A stretch of DNA of 14,232 bases from Thiotrichales bacterium (GCA_027036095.1 JALVTA010000007.1:1-14232); one strand, 5' to 3'; shown: positions 5,915 through 13,390, counted from the stretch's first letter. The notes: generated by a model from the sequence alone, not told the origin. Made by a program: numbers and translations.

Positions 5915-7746
5915 GCCGTTCGCCCCTGCAGGATCAGACCTCCCGTCAACTGTTCAAGCGGCGACTCTGGTGGGCCGCCGGCCTGATGACGGTTGCGTTT
6001 TCCGTGCTGTTCGGTCGCATGTTCTACCTGCAAGTCACGCTCTACGACAAGTATCACGCGCTCTCTGAGGGCAACCGCATCTCCATTGAGATCATCCCCC
6101 CTGAACGAGGACGCATATACGACCGCAACCATGTACTGCTGGCCGACAACCAGCCGGTGTTCGTGCTGGAGGTGACGCCCGAAAAGGCGGAGGTAGAAGC
6201 AGGCCTGACGCGCCTGTCGGCGCTGTTTCCCTACAAGTTCGACACCGACCGGCGCGACCGCTTCGCCAGATGGCTACGCTACCAGAAACCGTTCAAGCAC
6301 TACCTGCTGCCGTTCGATCTGGACGAAACCGAGGCGGCCCGTTTTGCCGCCCGGGCATGGCAGTTTCCGGGCTTCCGCCTCACTACGCGGCTGAAGCGGG
6401 TCTATCCCTACGGCAGTCTCACCGCCCACACCGTCGGCTATGTAGGACGCATCAACGAGAAGGATCTGAAGACGCTCGACCCCACCCGCTACCAGGGCAC
6501 CCTCGTAGTGGGCAAGTCCGGCATTGAGAAGCAGTATGAAGACCGCCTGATGGGCCAGCCCGGCTGGCGACAGGTGGAAACCAACGCCCGGGGGCGGGTG
6601 GTCCGCGTGCTGGAAGTGCACCCGCCGCAGAAGGGCGAGGACATCACGCTGACGCTGGACATCCGCCTGCAGCAGAAGGCCTACGAACTGCTGCGCAGCC
6701 GGCCGGGCGCCATCGTGGCGCTGGAGCCGGAAACCGGCGCAGTGCTGGCCATGGCCAGCTCGCCCGGCTATGACGCCAACCTGTTTGTGGACGGCATCAG
6801 CCTCAACGACTACCGCGCGCTGCTTCAGGATCCACGCAAGCCCCTGATCAACCGCCCCATCGCCGGTGTCTATCCCCCTGGCTCCACCATCAAGCCCTTC
6901 GTGGCCCTGACCGCACTGGAACGCGGCATCGTCACGGCGGGCTACAGCATCTTCGACCCCGGCTACTTTGAATACAGTGGCCATACCTATCGTGACTGGA
7001 AGCGCTGGGGGCACGGGCGAGTCAACATGCACAAGGCCATCCGTGAATCCTGCGACACCTATTTCTATCAGGTGGGCCTGAAGATGGGCATCGACATGAT
7101 CCATGACGGCCTGAGCCAGTTCGGTTTCGGCCGCAAAACGGGCATCGACCTGCCGGGCGAGCGGCGCGGCCTGATCCCCAACAAGGCGTGGAAGCGCGCC
7201 GCGCTGGACCGACCCTGGTACAACGGCGAGACGGTCATCGCTTCCATCGGCCAGGGCTATGACCTGGCCACGCCCGTCCAGCTGGCACGCGCCACCGCCA
7301 TTCTGGCCAACCGCGGCACTCAGGTTGTGCCCCACCTGCTGGATGCACCCGTGCCGCCGGAGGGGCACATCGAAATCCGCAACCGCCGCCACTGGGAAGC
7401 AGTCATCAGCGCCATGGTGGCGGTGCTGCACGACCCCCACGGCACTGCCCGCAAGGCGGGGAAGATGATCCTGCCCTGGCACATGGCGGGCAAGACGGGC
7501 ACGGCGCAGGTCAAGGGGCTGCGTGCCGAGGAAGAGTATGACGAGAGCAAGATTCCGGAAAACGAACGGGACCATGCGCTGTTTATCGGCTTCGCCCCGG
7601 TGAACAAGCCGCGCATCGCCGTCTCCGTCATCGTGGAGCATGGTGGCGGCGGTAGCAAGGCGGCCGCCCCTCTGGCTGCCCAGCTGGCCCGCTACTGGCT
7701 GGAGCTCAACCATGTGCCGCCGGAGCGCGGCGGGAGGACACACTGA
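5911..7746 (+). CDS. mrdA: Penicillin-binding protein 2, elongation-specific transpeptidase
   Basis: PBP2 cross-links new peptidoglycan during side-wall growth, in complex with the glycosyltransferase RodA and activated by MreC. The 611-residue protein has a short cytoplasmic N terminus, one membrane helix (LWWAAGLMTVAFSVLFG, about 19-35), the class B dimerisation/pedestal domain (RGRIYDRN ... GKSGIEKQYED) and a C-terminal transpeptidase domain. Its active-site motifs are all visible: Ser325-T-I-K328 (nucleophile; YPPGSTIKPF), S380-C-D382 and K528-T-G530 (AGKTGTAQV). The ATG at 5911 forms an ATGA overlap with the mreD stop. A TTG 57 bases upstream extends the frame but would add a Pro/Ala-rich stretch and has no such coupling. 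The gene ends in TGATG, sharing one base with the rodA start. Confidence 0.98.
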   Translation: MSRSPLQDQTSRQLFKRRLWWAAGLMTVAFSVLFGRMFYLQVTLYDKYHALSEGNRISIEIIPPERGRIYDRNHVLLADNQPVFVLEVTPEKAEVEAGLTRLSALFPYKFDTDRRDRFARWLRYQKPFKHYLLPFDLDETEAARFAARAWQFPGFRLTTRLKRVYPYGSLTAHTVGYVGRINEKDLKTLDPTRYQGTLVVGKSGIEKQYEDRLMGQPGWRQVETNARGRVVRVLEVHPPQKGEDITLTLDIRLQQKAYELLRSRPGAIVALEPETGAVLAMASSPGYDANLFVDGISLNDYRALLQDPRKPLINRPIAGVYPPGSTIKPFVALTALERGIVTAGYSIFDPGYFEYSGHTYRDWKRWGHGRVNMHKAIRESCDTYFYQVGLKMGIDMIHDGLSQFGFGRKTGIDLPGERRGLIPNKAWKRAALDRPWYNGETVIASIGQGYDLATPVQLARATAILANRGTQVVPHLLDAPVPPEGHIEIRNRRHWEAVISAMVAVLHDPHGTARKAGKMILPWHMAGKTGTAQVKGLRAEEEYDESKIPENERDHALFIGFAPVNKPRIAVSVIVEHGGGGSKAAAPLAAQLARYWLELNHVPPERGGRTH

Positions 7747-8846
7747 TGCCGCAACGGGGACTGCTGGCCAAGGTTCATCTGGATGGGTGGCTGCTGCTGG
7801 GCCTGGGGCTACTGCTGGCCACCAGTCTGCTGGTGGTCTACAGCGCCTCCGGCGGCAATCTGGCGGTGGTGGAGCGCCACGCCATGCGCATCGGCTTCGC
7901 CCTGGTGCTGATGGTGCTGGTGGCGCAGGTGCCGCCCCGGCAGCTGATGCTGATGGCGCCCTGGCTGTTTGCTGCCGGGCTGCTCATGCTGGTGGCGGTG
8001 CTGCTGTTCGGCACCATCGGCAAGGGGGCGCGCCGCTGGCTGGACTTCGGCCTGTTCCGCTTTCAGCCCTCGGAACTGATGAAACTGGCACTGCCCATGT
8101 TTCTCGCCTGGCTGTATGCCTGGTCGCCACTGCCCCCCAGCTGGCCGCGCCTGCTGGCGGGGCTGGCCGCCATCGCCGTCACCGCCGGACTGATCGTGGT
8201 GGAGCCTGACTTGGGCACCTCGTTGCTGATCGCCGCCAGCGGCCTGTTCGTGCTCTTTTTCGCCGGGCTGTCCTGGCGCTTCATCCTTGCGGCCCTGGCG
8301 GCAGTGATCGCCGCCCTGCCGGTGGTGTGGCACTTCATGTACGACTACCAGAAACAGCGGGTGCTCACCTTTCTCAACCCGGAATCCGACCCGCTGGGCG
8401 CCGGCTACCACATCATCCAGTCAAAGATCGCCATCGGCTCCGGGGGCGTATGGGGCAAAGGCTTCATGCACAACACCCAGGCCCATCTGGAATTTCTGCC
8501 GGAAAGCACCACGGACTTCATCTTTTCCGTCTTTTCCGAAGAGTTCGGCCTGTGGGGCGTGGGCCTGCTGCTGCTGGGCTACCTGTTCGTGGTGGGCCGC
8601 GGTCTGGTGATCGCCTGGCAGGCGCCGGACAACTTCGGTCGTCTGCTGGGAGCCAGTCTGGCCATGACTCTGTTCATCTACGCCTTCGTCAATATCGGCA
8701 TGGTCAGCGGTCTGCTCCCGGTAGTCGGCCTGCCCCTGCCGCTGATCAGCTACGGGGGCAGCGCCATGGTGACGCTGCTGATCGGCTTCGGCATGCTGAT
8801 GTCGATTCACACCCACAAGGGCCTGATGCGCCCCGACGGTGGTTGA
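7746..8846 (+). CDS. rodA: Peptidoglycan glycosyltransferase RodA (SEDS family)
   Basis: RodA polymerises lipid II into glycan strands during elongation, paired with PBP2. The 366-residue product is a typical ten-helix SEDS protein. It shows the opening YSASG motif of the first helix, GKGARRW in the first periplasmic loop, FQPSELMKLALP, VVEPDLGTSLLI and the long fourth periplasmic loop with QSKIAIGSGGVWGKGF and LPESTTDFIF. Asp257 in that last block corresponds to the essential catalytic Asp of RodA (Asp262 in E. coli). The C-terminal signature LPLPLISYGGSAM is also present. The start ATG shares its A with the mrdA stop, so PBP2 and RodA are translationally linked. It is also called mrdB. FtsW is the paralogue, but the position next to mrdA and mreBCD favours RodA. 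Confidence 0.97.
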   Translation: MPQRGLLAKVHLDGWLLLGLGLLLATSLLVVYSASGGNLAVVERHAMRIGFALVLMVLVAQVPPRQLMLMAPWLFAAGLLMLVAVLLFGTIGKGARRWLDFGLFRFQPSELMKLALPMFLAWLYAWSPLPPSWPRLLAGLAAIAVTAGLIVVEPDLGTSLLIAASGLFVLFFAGLSWRFILAALAAVIAALPVVWHFMYDYQKQRVLTFLNPESDPLGAGYHIIQSKIAIGSGGVWGKGFMHNTQAHLEFLPESTTDFIFSVFSEEFGLWGVGLLLLGYLFVVGRGLVIAWQAPDNFGRLLGASLAMTLFIYAFVNIGMVSGLLPVVGLPLPLISYGGSAMVTLLIGFGMLMSIHTHKGLMRPDGG

Positions 8847-8872
8847 TGCGCCGGGCCGGCGCATGTTAGATT
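8843..8872 (+). promoter_or_regulatory. Candidate dacA promoter containing a 19-base palindrome
   Basis: TTGATG (8843-8848) and an extended -10 box TGTTAGATT (8864-8872) are separated by 18 bases up to the TAGATT hexamer, and lie about 45 bases ahead of the dacA start. A perfect inverted repeat, 8846-8854 with 8856-8864 (arms ATGCGCCGG and CCGGCGCAT around one G), fills the spacer. It could be an operator, or in RNA a 7-bp hairpin that slows read-through from rodA. It has no T tract, so it is not a standard terminator. Confidence 0.4.
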
Positions 8873-8916
8873 AGCGGGCTGTTTTCCCCATGAGGATCAA
8901 GGAGATTCCCCCCATT

Positions 8917-10104
8917 ATGAAACGGATCGTGCAACTTATTCTGCTGTGGCTGGCCACCCTGAGCGCATGGGCTGCACCCGCACCCATCCCGGCACCCAAG
9001 CCGTCGGCACCGGATGTCACCATCGTGCCGGCCCCGCCGAGCATCGCCGCCAAGGCCTATCTTCTGATGGACTATGACAGCGGCGCGGTGCTGGCGGAAA
9101 AGGACGCCGACAAGCGGGTGGAACCGGCCAGCCTGACCAAGATGATGACCAGCTACATCGTCGCCCACGAGCTGGATGCCGGCAAGATCCATCTGGACGA
9201 CAAGGTGCTCATCAGCAAGAAGGCATGGAAGATGCCCGGTTCCAAGATGTTCATCGAGGTGGGCAAGAAGGTGCCGGTGCGCGACCTCATCAAGGGTATG
9301 ATCGTCCAGTCCGGCAATGACGCCACCGTGGCGCTGGCCGAATACATCGCCGGCAGCGAGGATGTCTTCGTGCAGCTGATGAACCAGTGGGCGAAGAAGC
9401 TGGGCATGACCCATACCCACTTCGCCAACAGCACCGGCCTGCCCGATCCCGAACACTACACCACCGCGCGGGACCTGACCAAGCTGGCCCGGGCGCTGAT
9501 CCATGATTTTCCGGATCACTACGCCTGGTACAAGGAGAAGGTGTTCACCTACAACGGCATCCGCCAGTACAACCGCAACAAGCTACTGTGGCAGGACCCC
9601 AGCGTGGACGGCATCAAGACCGGACACACCCAGTCCGCAGGCTACTGTCTGGTGGCCTCGGCCAAACGGGACGGCATGCGCCTGATCAGCGTGGTGCTGG
9701 GCACCGACTCTGCCAGCCGCAGGGTGAGTGAAAGCCAGAAACTGCTCAACTACGGCTTTCGCTTTTTCGAGACTCACCGCCTCTACAAGGCCAACCAGCG
9801 TCTGAGCGATCAGAAAGTGTGGGAAGGCAAGCGGGACATTCTGCCGGTAGGCCTGACCGAGGATCTCTACATCACCATCCCCCGTGGGGAATACAAGAAC
9901 GTGCAGCCGATGATGGCCATCGAAAAGGAGCTGAAGGCGCCCATCCACAAAGGCCAGCAGGTGGGCACCCTGAAAGTGATGCTGCATGACCGCGTGCTGG
10001 CAGAGAAGCCGCTGGTGGCTTTGGCGGACGTGGAACGCGGCGGCTTCTTCAAACGGCTGATGGACCAGGCCAAACTGGCCTTCGCCCACCTGCTGGGAGA
10101 CTGA
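8917..10104 (+). CDS. dacA: D-alanyl-D-alanine carboxypeptidase, PBP5/PBP6 type
   Basis: This enzyme removes the terminal D-Ala from peptidoglycan pentapeptides in the periplasm and so limits cross-linking. The 395-residue precursor has a signal peptide (MKRIVQLILLWLATLSAWA, cleavage near Ala-Ala-Pro) and then a Pro/Ala-rich linker of about 25 residues. The S11 catalytic domain carries Ser72-L-T-K75, S132-G-N134 and K234-T-G236. It is followed by a PBP5-type C-terminal beta domain (about GLTEDLYITIPRGEYKN onward) and an amphipathic anchor helix (GGFFKRLMDQAKLAFAHLLGD). The ATG at 8917 was chosen because AAGGAG lies upstream of it (12 bases, rather long). An ATG at 8890 would add nine residues ahead of the signal peptide, has no ribosome-binding site and would put that AAGGAG inside the gene. 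The mltB and rlpA genes often found between rodA and dacA are missing. Confidence 0.96.
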   Translation: MKRIVQLILLWLATLSAWAAPAPIPAPKPSAPDVTIVPAPPSIAAKAYLLMDYDSGAVLAEKDADKRVEPASLTKMMTSYIVAHELDAGKIHLDDKVLISKKAWKMPGSKMFIEVGKKVPVRDLIKGMIVQSGNDATVALAEYIAGSEDVFVQLMNQWAKKLGMTHTHFANSTGLPDPEHYTTARDLTKLARALIHDFPDHYAWYKEKVFTYNGIRQYNRNKLLWQDPSVDGIKTGHTQSAGYCLVASAKRDGMRLISVVLGTDSASRRVSESQKLLNYGFRFFETHRLYKANQRLSDQKVWEGKRDILPVGLTEDLYITIPRGEYKNVQPMMAIEKELKAPIHKGQQVGTLKVMLHDRVLAEKPLVALADVERGGFFKRLMDQAKLAFAHLLGD

Positions 10105-10105
10105 C

Positions 10106-10969
10106 ATGCAGCTGGCTTGGCTGAACGGCGAATGGACGCCGCTTGAGGCGGCACGCATCTCACCGCTGGACCGCGGGTTTCTCTTTGGAGACGGCGTCTA
10201 TGAAGTGATCCCCGTCTACCGGCGTCGGCTGTTCGCCTTCGGTCCCCACCTTGAACGGCTCAAGCACAGTCTGGGGGCCACCGGCATTGCCAATCCACAT
10301 ACGGATGAGGAGTGGCGCCGGCTGTGCGAGACGCTGATCGAACGGCATCCCTGGGACGACCAGTTCATCTACCTGCAGGTGACCCGGGGGGTGCAGCCAA
10401 AGCGGGATCATCTGCCCGACGACTGCCTGGTGCCCACGGTGTTCGCCTATACCAGCGAACTGAAGCCGGTGGACGAGGCCATCCTGAAAAAGGGCATACG
10501 CTGCATCACCGCCGAGGACATCCGCTGGCAGCGCTGCGACATCAAGGCCATCACTTTACTGCCCAATGTCATGCTCAAGATGCAGGCCAGGGCCGCAGGG
10601 GCTGATGACGCCATTCTCATCCGCAACGGCCTGGTCTCGGAAGGCACTGCCAGCAATGTGATGATCGTGGAGGGCGACCGGCTGAGTACCCCACCGCTGG
10701 ACCATGCCCTGCTGGGCGGCATCACCCGCCAGATCCTGCTGCAGGTGGCACGGGAGGCCGGCCTTGAAGTCCGGGAAGAAGCCATTACGGAAAAGAGACT
10801 GGCGCAGGCGGACGAGATCTGGCTGACCAGTTCCACCAAGGAAGCACTGCCGGTGGTGGTGCTCAACGGTGAGCCGGTGGGAACGGGCATACCCGGACCG
10901 ATCTGGCAGCGCTTGCGCCAGGCCTTTCACGCCGCACGTGAACAATGGATGGAGCAGAACCATGAGTGA
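10106..10969 (+). CDS. dat: D-amino acid aminotransferase (class IV PLP enzyme)
   Basis: The product is a fold-type IV PLP aminotransferase, most like D-alanine aminotransferase, which interconverts D-Ala plus 2-oxoglutarate with pyruvate plus D-Glu in the cytoplasm. At 287 residues it has the family length. Lys147 in RCDIKAITLLPNV is the PLP lysine. Tyr32 and the R100-D-H102 trap in QVTRGVQPKRDH match the Tyr, Arg-x-His set that binds the substrate carboxylate in the Bacillus D-enzyme, and Glu179 in GLVSEGTASN matches the residue at the cofactor ring nitrogen. These features favour the D-enzyme over branched-chain aminotransferase (ilvE) or aminodeoxychorismate lyase (pabC), though substrate cannot be proven from sequence. 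It starts one base after the dacA stop and overlaps the ybeD start by 8 bases, so a link to recycling of D-Ala released by DacA is plausible. Confidence 0.88.
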   Translation: MQLAWLNGEWTPLEAARISPLDRGFLFGDGVYEVIPVYRRRLFAFGPHLERLKHSLGATGIANPHTDEEWRRLCETLIERHPWDDQFIYLQVTRGVQPKRDHLPDDCLVPTVFAYTSELKPVDEAILKKGIRCITAEDIRWQRCDIKAITLLPNVMLKMQARAAGADDAILIRNGLVSEGTASNVMIVEGDRLSTPPLDHALLGGITRQILLQVAREAGLEVREEAITEKRLAQADEIWLTSSTKEALPVVVLNGEPVGTGIPGPIWQRLRQAFHAAREQWMEQNHE

Positions 10970-11258
10970 AGAAAACAAGGCGCCTGAGCAAACCGCCGAA
11001 CAGGAAGGCGGTCTGACCTTCCCCTGCGACCTGGTGGTCAAAGCCATGGGCAACAACCGGGAAGGCTTTGTCGGCGAGATTTTCGACATCTGCAAGCAGC
11101 ACATGCCGGAACTGCAGGAAGGCGACATGCAGGTGAAGCACTCCAGCGGCGGCAAGTTCACCTCCGTCAATGTCAAGGTGAACGCCAAAAGCCGTGAACA
11201 GCTGGAAAAGCTCTACAAGGACCTCAACGATCACCCCGACGTGCACATGACCCTGTGA
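10962..11258 (+). CDS. ybeD: YbeD-like protein, DUF493 (UPF0250)
   Basis: This is a small cytoplasmic protein of the DUF493 family, ferredoxin-like in fold and of uncertain role; the E. coli member also sits between dacA and lipB. The 98-residue product begins with a charged, disordered-looking segment (MSEENKAPEQTAEQEGG). The family core follows: LTFPCDLVVKAMGNN, then VGEIFDICKQHMP, then KHSSGGKFTSVNVKVNAKS and EQLEKLYKDLNDHPDVHMTL. The ATG at 10962 has GGAG at good spacing and lies inside the end of dat. An in-frame extension back to 10869 would lie wholly within dat and is not supported. The stop overlaps the lipB GTG start as GTGA, so expression of the two is probably coupled. Confidence 0.92.
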   Translation: MSEENKAPEQTAEQEGGLTFPCDLVVKAMGNNREGFVGEIFDICKQHMPELQEGDMQVKHSSGGKFTSVNVKVNAKSREQLEKLYKDLNDHPDVHMTL

Positions 11259-11905
11259 ACCTGCTGGTCCGCCCGCTCGGCCTGCAGCCCTACGGGGACA
11301 TCTGGCAGGCCATGCGCTACTTTACCGACCGACGCACGCCGCAGACACCGGATGAACTGTGGCTGGTGGAGCACCCGCCCGTCTTCACTCAGGGACTCAA
11401 CGGCGACCCGGCTCACCTGCTGGCGCCCGGCTCCATTCCCGTAGTGCAGACCGACCGGGGCGGCCAGGTCACCTATCATGGCCCCGGACAACTCATTCTC
11501 TACCCGCTGCTGGACCTGAAGCGCAACGGCCTGACGGTCCGCGCACTGGTGCACGGGCTGGAGCAGAGCGTCATCAATCTGCTGAAAGGATATGGCATTG
11601 AGGCCGTGGCCCGACCGGATGCACCCGGGGTCTACGTGGCAGGCGCCAAGATCGCCTCACTGGGTCTGAAGGTGCGCCGTGGCTGCAGCTACCACGGCAT
11701 CGCTCTGAATGTGGACATGGATCTGTCGCCGTTCGAGCGCATCAATCCCTGCGGGCTGCAGTCACAACCCATGACCCAGCTGAAGGCGCTTGTAGCCCCG
11801 CTGCCGGATCGTGACCTGCTTGCTCACCAGTGGGTGGACGGGCTGTGCCGCACGCTGGGCCTGCCCCCCGCCCACTGGATGACAGACGACGCCGAGCCTA
11901 CTTGA
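11255..11905 (+). CDS. lipB: Octanoyl-[acyl carrier protein]-protein N-octanoyltransferase
   Basis: LipB moves an octanoyl group from octanoyl-ACP to the lipoyl domains of 2-oxoacid dehydrogenases and GcvH, the first step of lipoate synthesis. The 216-residue protein carries RGGQVTYHGPGQLILYPLLD, Lys132 in GAKIASLGLKV and Cys166 in FERINPCG. These Lys and Cys residues form the acyl-enzyme dyad (Lys135 and Cys169 in E. coli). It starts at GTG 11255, overlapping the ybeD stop by four bases. In many relatives lipA follows, but here the next genes are on the other strand, so the lipoyl synthase gene must lie elsewhere. The end overlaps the sspB end by 8 bases with no terminator between them. Confidence 0.97.
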   Translation: MNLLVRPLGLQPYGDIWQAMRYFTDRRTPQTPDELWLVEHPPVFTQGLNGDPAHLLAPGSIPVVQTDRGGQVTYHGPGQLILYPLLDLKRNGLTVRALVHGLEQSVINLLKGYGIEAVARPDAPGVYVAGAKIASLGLKVRRGCSYHGIALNVDMDLSPFERINPCGLQSQPMTQLKALVAPLPDRDLLAHQWVDGLCRTLGLPPAHWMTDDAEPT

Positions 11906-12311
11906 CCCGCTTAAGCTGCACCACCTTGCGCTCACCCTGGCGGGCAGCCTCCCCCTGCCCAGCCTCAGCAGGCGGAGCCTGCTCAGCTTCCGGCTCGGGA
12001 CGCGGCTCCGGCGGAAAGGGCATGCCCTGCCCGGTTTCGCGCGCAAAGATGGCCAGCACGGCCTCCGGCGGGAAGCTCACCTGCCGCTCCCGCCCCTGAA
12101 AACGGGCCATGAAGCGAATGCGCTCGTTACCCAGCTCCAGTCGGTGTGTGGCAGCGGGACTGATGTTGAGCACGATGACCCCATCCTGCACATACTCCCG
12201 CGGCACCTCCACGCCGGGCCACTCGGCATCCACCTGCACATGAGGCGTCCAGCCGTTGTCCACGATCCAGTCATAGAGCGCGCGGATGAAATAGGGCTTC
12301 TGGGAGATCAT
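11898..12311 (-). CDS. sspB: ClpXP specificity-enhancing factor SspB
   Basis: SspB binds ssrA-tagged proteins released by trans-translation and delivers them to the ClpXP protease. The 137-residue product has the substrate-binding domain at about 1-100 (KPYFIRALYDWIVDNGWTPHVQV, GVIVLNISPAATHRLELGNE, IRFMARFQGRERQVSFPPEAVLAIFARE). A Pro/Glu/Ala-rich flexible linker follows, and then a basic C-terminal tail, RKVVQLKRVK, that matches the ClpX-docking (XB) peptide of the family. The start overlaps the sspA stop by one base (TGATG), as expected for an sspAB operon. The last 8 bases overlap the convergent lipB gene. The linker is short, giving a protein smaller than E. coli SspB (165 residues). Confidence 0.95.
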   Translation of the reverse strand: MISQKPYFIRALYDWIVDNGWTPHVQVDAEWPGVEVPREYVQDGVIVLNISPAATHRLELGNERIRFMARFQGRERQVSFPPEAVLAIFARETGQGMPFPPEPRPEPEAEQAPPAEAGQGEAARQGERKVVQLKRVK

Positions 12312-12949
12312 CAGAGAATGTCCCGCATGTCCAGCTCGTCATCGGTGAGGCTGTTCTTGAATTCCGGGCGGCTGAGCAGACGCTCCCCGTAGTCCATTAC
12401 CGGCTTGGCGGAACGGGGCAGCTCGATGCCCAGATACTGCAGGCGCCAGAAAATGGGCGCCATGCTCAGATCCAGCAGGGTGAACTCGTCACTGAGGAAA
12501 TAGGGCTTTTCCGATACGATCGGAATCAGCTGGATCAGCCGCTCGAACAGCTGCTTGCGCGCATCCGTGACGGCTTTCTTGTCCTTGCCGGCAGAAATGG
12601 TGCGCACCAGCGGATACCATTCGGTCTCAATCAATCGCAGCTGCTGGCGGATGATCGCCTTCTGGATGGGATCAATGGGCATCATGGGCGGATGGGGAAA
12701 GCGCTCGTCCAGATATTCCAGAATCACCTGGGCGTCATGCAGCACCAGATCCCGGTCCACCAGTGTAGGAATGGTGCCATAGGGGTTGAGTTCGTACAGA
12801 TCTTCCGGCACGTCATCAGCGGAGACCGGCACCACTTCCATGGGCACCTCTTTCTCAACGCCCAGGAAGCGGATGCGATGGGAATTGGGGTCTGCCGGAT
12901 CGGAAAAGAGGGTAATGACGGCGCGTTTCGCCAGGGGAATATCAGTCAT
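12311..12949 (-). CDS. sspA: Stringent starvation protein A (GST-fold RNA polymerase-associated protein)
   Basis: SspA binds sigma-70 RNA polymerase and affects starvation and acid-tolerance genes in E. coli and virulence genes in related species. The 212-residue protein has a glutathione S-transferase fold: a thioredoxin-like N-terminal domain (VITLFSDPADPNSHRIRFLG, NPYGTIPTLVDRDLVLHDAQVI) and an all-helical C-terminal domain (KPYFLSDEFTLLDLSMAPIFWRLQYLGIELP). The surface triad Pro85-His86-Pro87 in DERFPHPP corresponds to the PHP pocket needed for E. coli SspA function. The ATG at 12949 has a strong GGAGG about 6 bases upstream. In enterics sspAB follows rplM-rpsI; here it lies downstream of acpS, 45 bases away, with its own promoter candidate. 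Confidence 0.96.
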   Translation of the reverse strand: MTDIPLAKRAVITLFSDPADPNSHRIRFLGVEKEVPMEVVPVSADDVPEDLYELNPYGTIPTLVDRDLVLHDAQVILEYLDERFPHPPMMPIDPIQKAIIRQQLRLIETEWYPLVRTISAGKDKKAVTDARKQLFERLIQLIPIVSEKPYFLSDEFTLLDLSMAPIFWRLQYLGIELPRSAKPVMDYGERLLSRPEFKNSLTDDELDMRDIL

Positions 12950-12979
12950 GGCCTTCCTCCATCACGTTTCGGTTCCGTT

Positions 12980-12998
12980 ATTGTACCCCCCCTGTCAA
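12980..12998 (-). promoter_or_regulatory. Promoter-like boxes ahead of sspA with abnormal spacing
   Basis: On the minus strand a perfect TTGACA (12993-12998, overlapping the acpS stop) is followed by seven G residues and then TACAAT (12980-12985), 30 bases before the sspA start. TACAAT is a good -10 box at a sensible place. The 7-base gap is far too short for the two boxes to work together, and no other -35 box fits. The -10 assignment is therefore tentative. Confidence 0.35.
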
Positions 12999-13372
12999 GC
13001 CCCCTCGGCGACCACGAATGCCAGCGCGAGAGTGTCCGTGTCGCTGAGCGACACATGCCAGCGGACGATGCCCAGCCTCCGGGCCCGTTCAGCACTCTGG
13101 CCGGACAGGGCCACCTGTGGTGCGCCAAGGGCGTCGTTGAGCACCTGAATGTCCCGCAGGCGCAGACCGTCGCGCAGACCCGTGCCCAGGGCCTTGAGCA
13201 CCGCTTCCTTGGCCGCCCAGCGCTTGGCCAGAAAGGCGTCACAGCAGCCACGTGCCCGCCATGCCGCCTGCTCCGTCTCCCCCAGAATGCGCAGGGCAAA
13301 ACGGGGCTGACGTGCCTGTACGCAGGCCACACGGTCAATCTCCACCATGTCCGTGCCGATGCCGACGATCAT
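12995..13372 (-). CDS. acpS: Holo-[acyl carrier protein] synthase
   Basis: AcpS transfers 4'-phosphopantetheine from CoA to a serine of apo-ACP, activating the carrier protein of fatty-acid synthesis. The 125-residue product is one short of the E. coli enzyme. It carries both metal-binding motifs: GIGTDMVEIDRV with Asp8, and FLAKRWAAKEAVLKALG with Glu56. The C-terminal strand HVSLSDTDTLALAFVV is also typical. The ATG at 13372 is preferred over an in-frame ATG at 13384 because the GGGAGGG ribosome-binding site lies between them. The usual neighbour pdxJ is not here; acpS is instead flanked by the DUF5335-like gene and sspA. Because it follows a possible terminator hairpin at 13391-13412, it may be read from its own promoter or by read-through. 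Confidence 0.96.
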   Translation of the reverse strand: MIVGIGTDMVEIDRVACVQARQPRFALRILGETEQAAWRARGCCDAFLAKRWAAKEAVLKALGTGLRDGLRLRDIQVLNDALGAPQVALSGQSAERARRLGIVRWHVSLSDTDTLALAFVVAEGA

Positions 13373-13390
13373 GCGCCCTCCCAATGCAAA

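Noticed and set aside
6274..7743. 489-codon open frame on the minus strand
   Set aside because: Antisense to the PBP2 gene, whose active-site motifs are intact; no independent support.
8890..8916. Earlier ATG for dacA
   Set aside because: It lacks a ribosome-binding site and would place the AAGGAG site inside the gene. Not excluded outright, since E. coli DacA carries a similar nine-residue extension ahead of its Met-Lys-Arg.
10869..10961. Upstream extension of the ybeD frame
   Set aside because: The added residues lie within dat and do not fit DUF493; the ATG at 10962 has GGAG at normal spacing.
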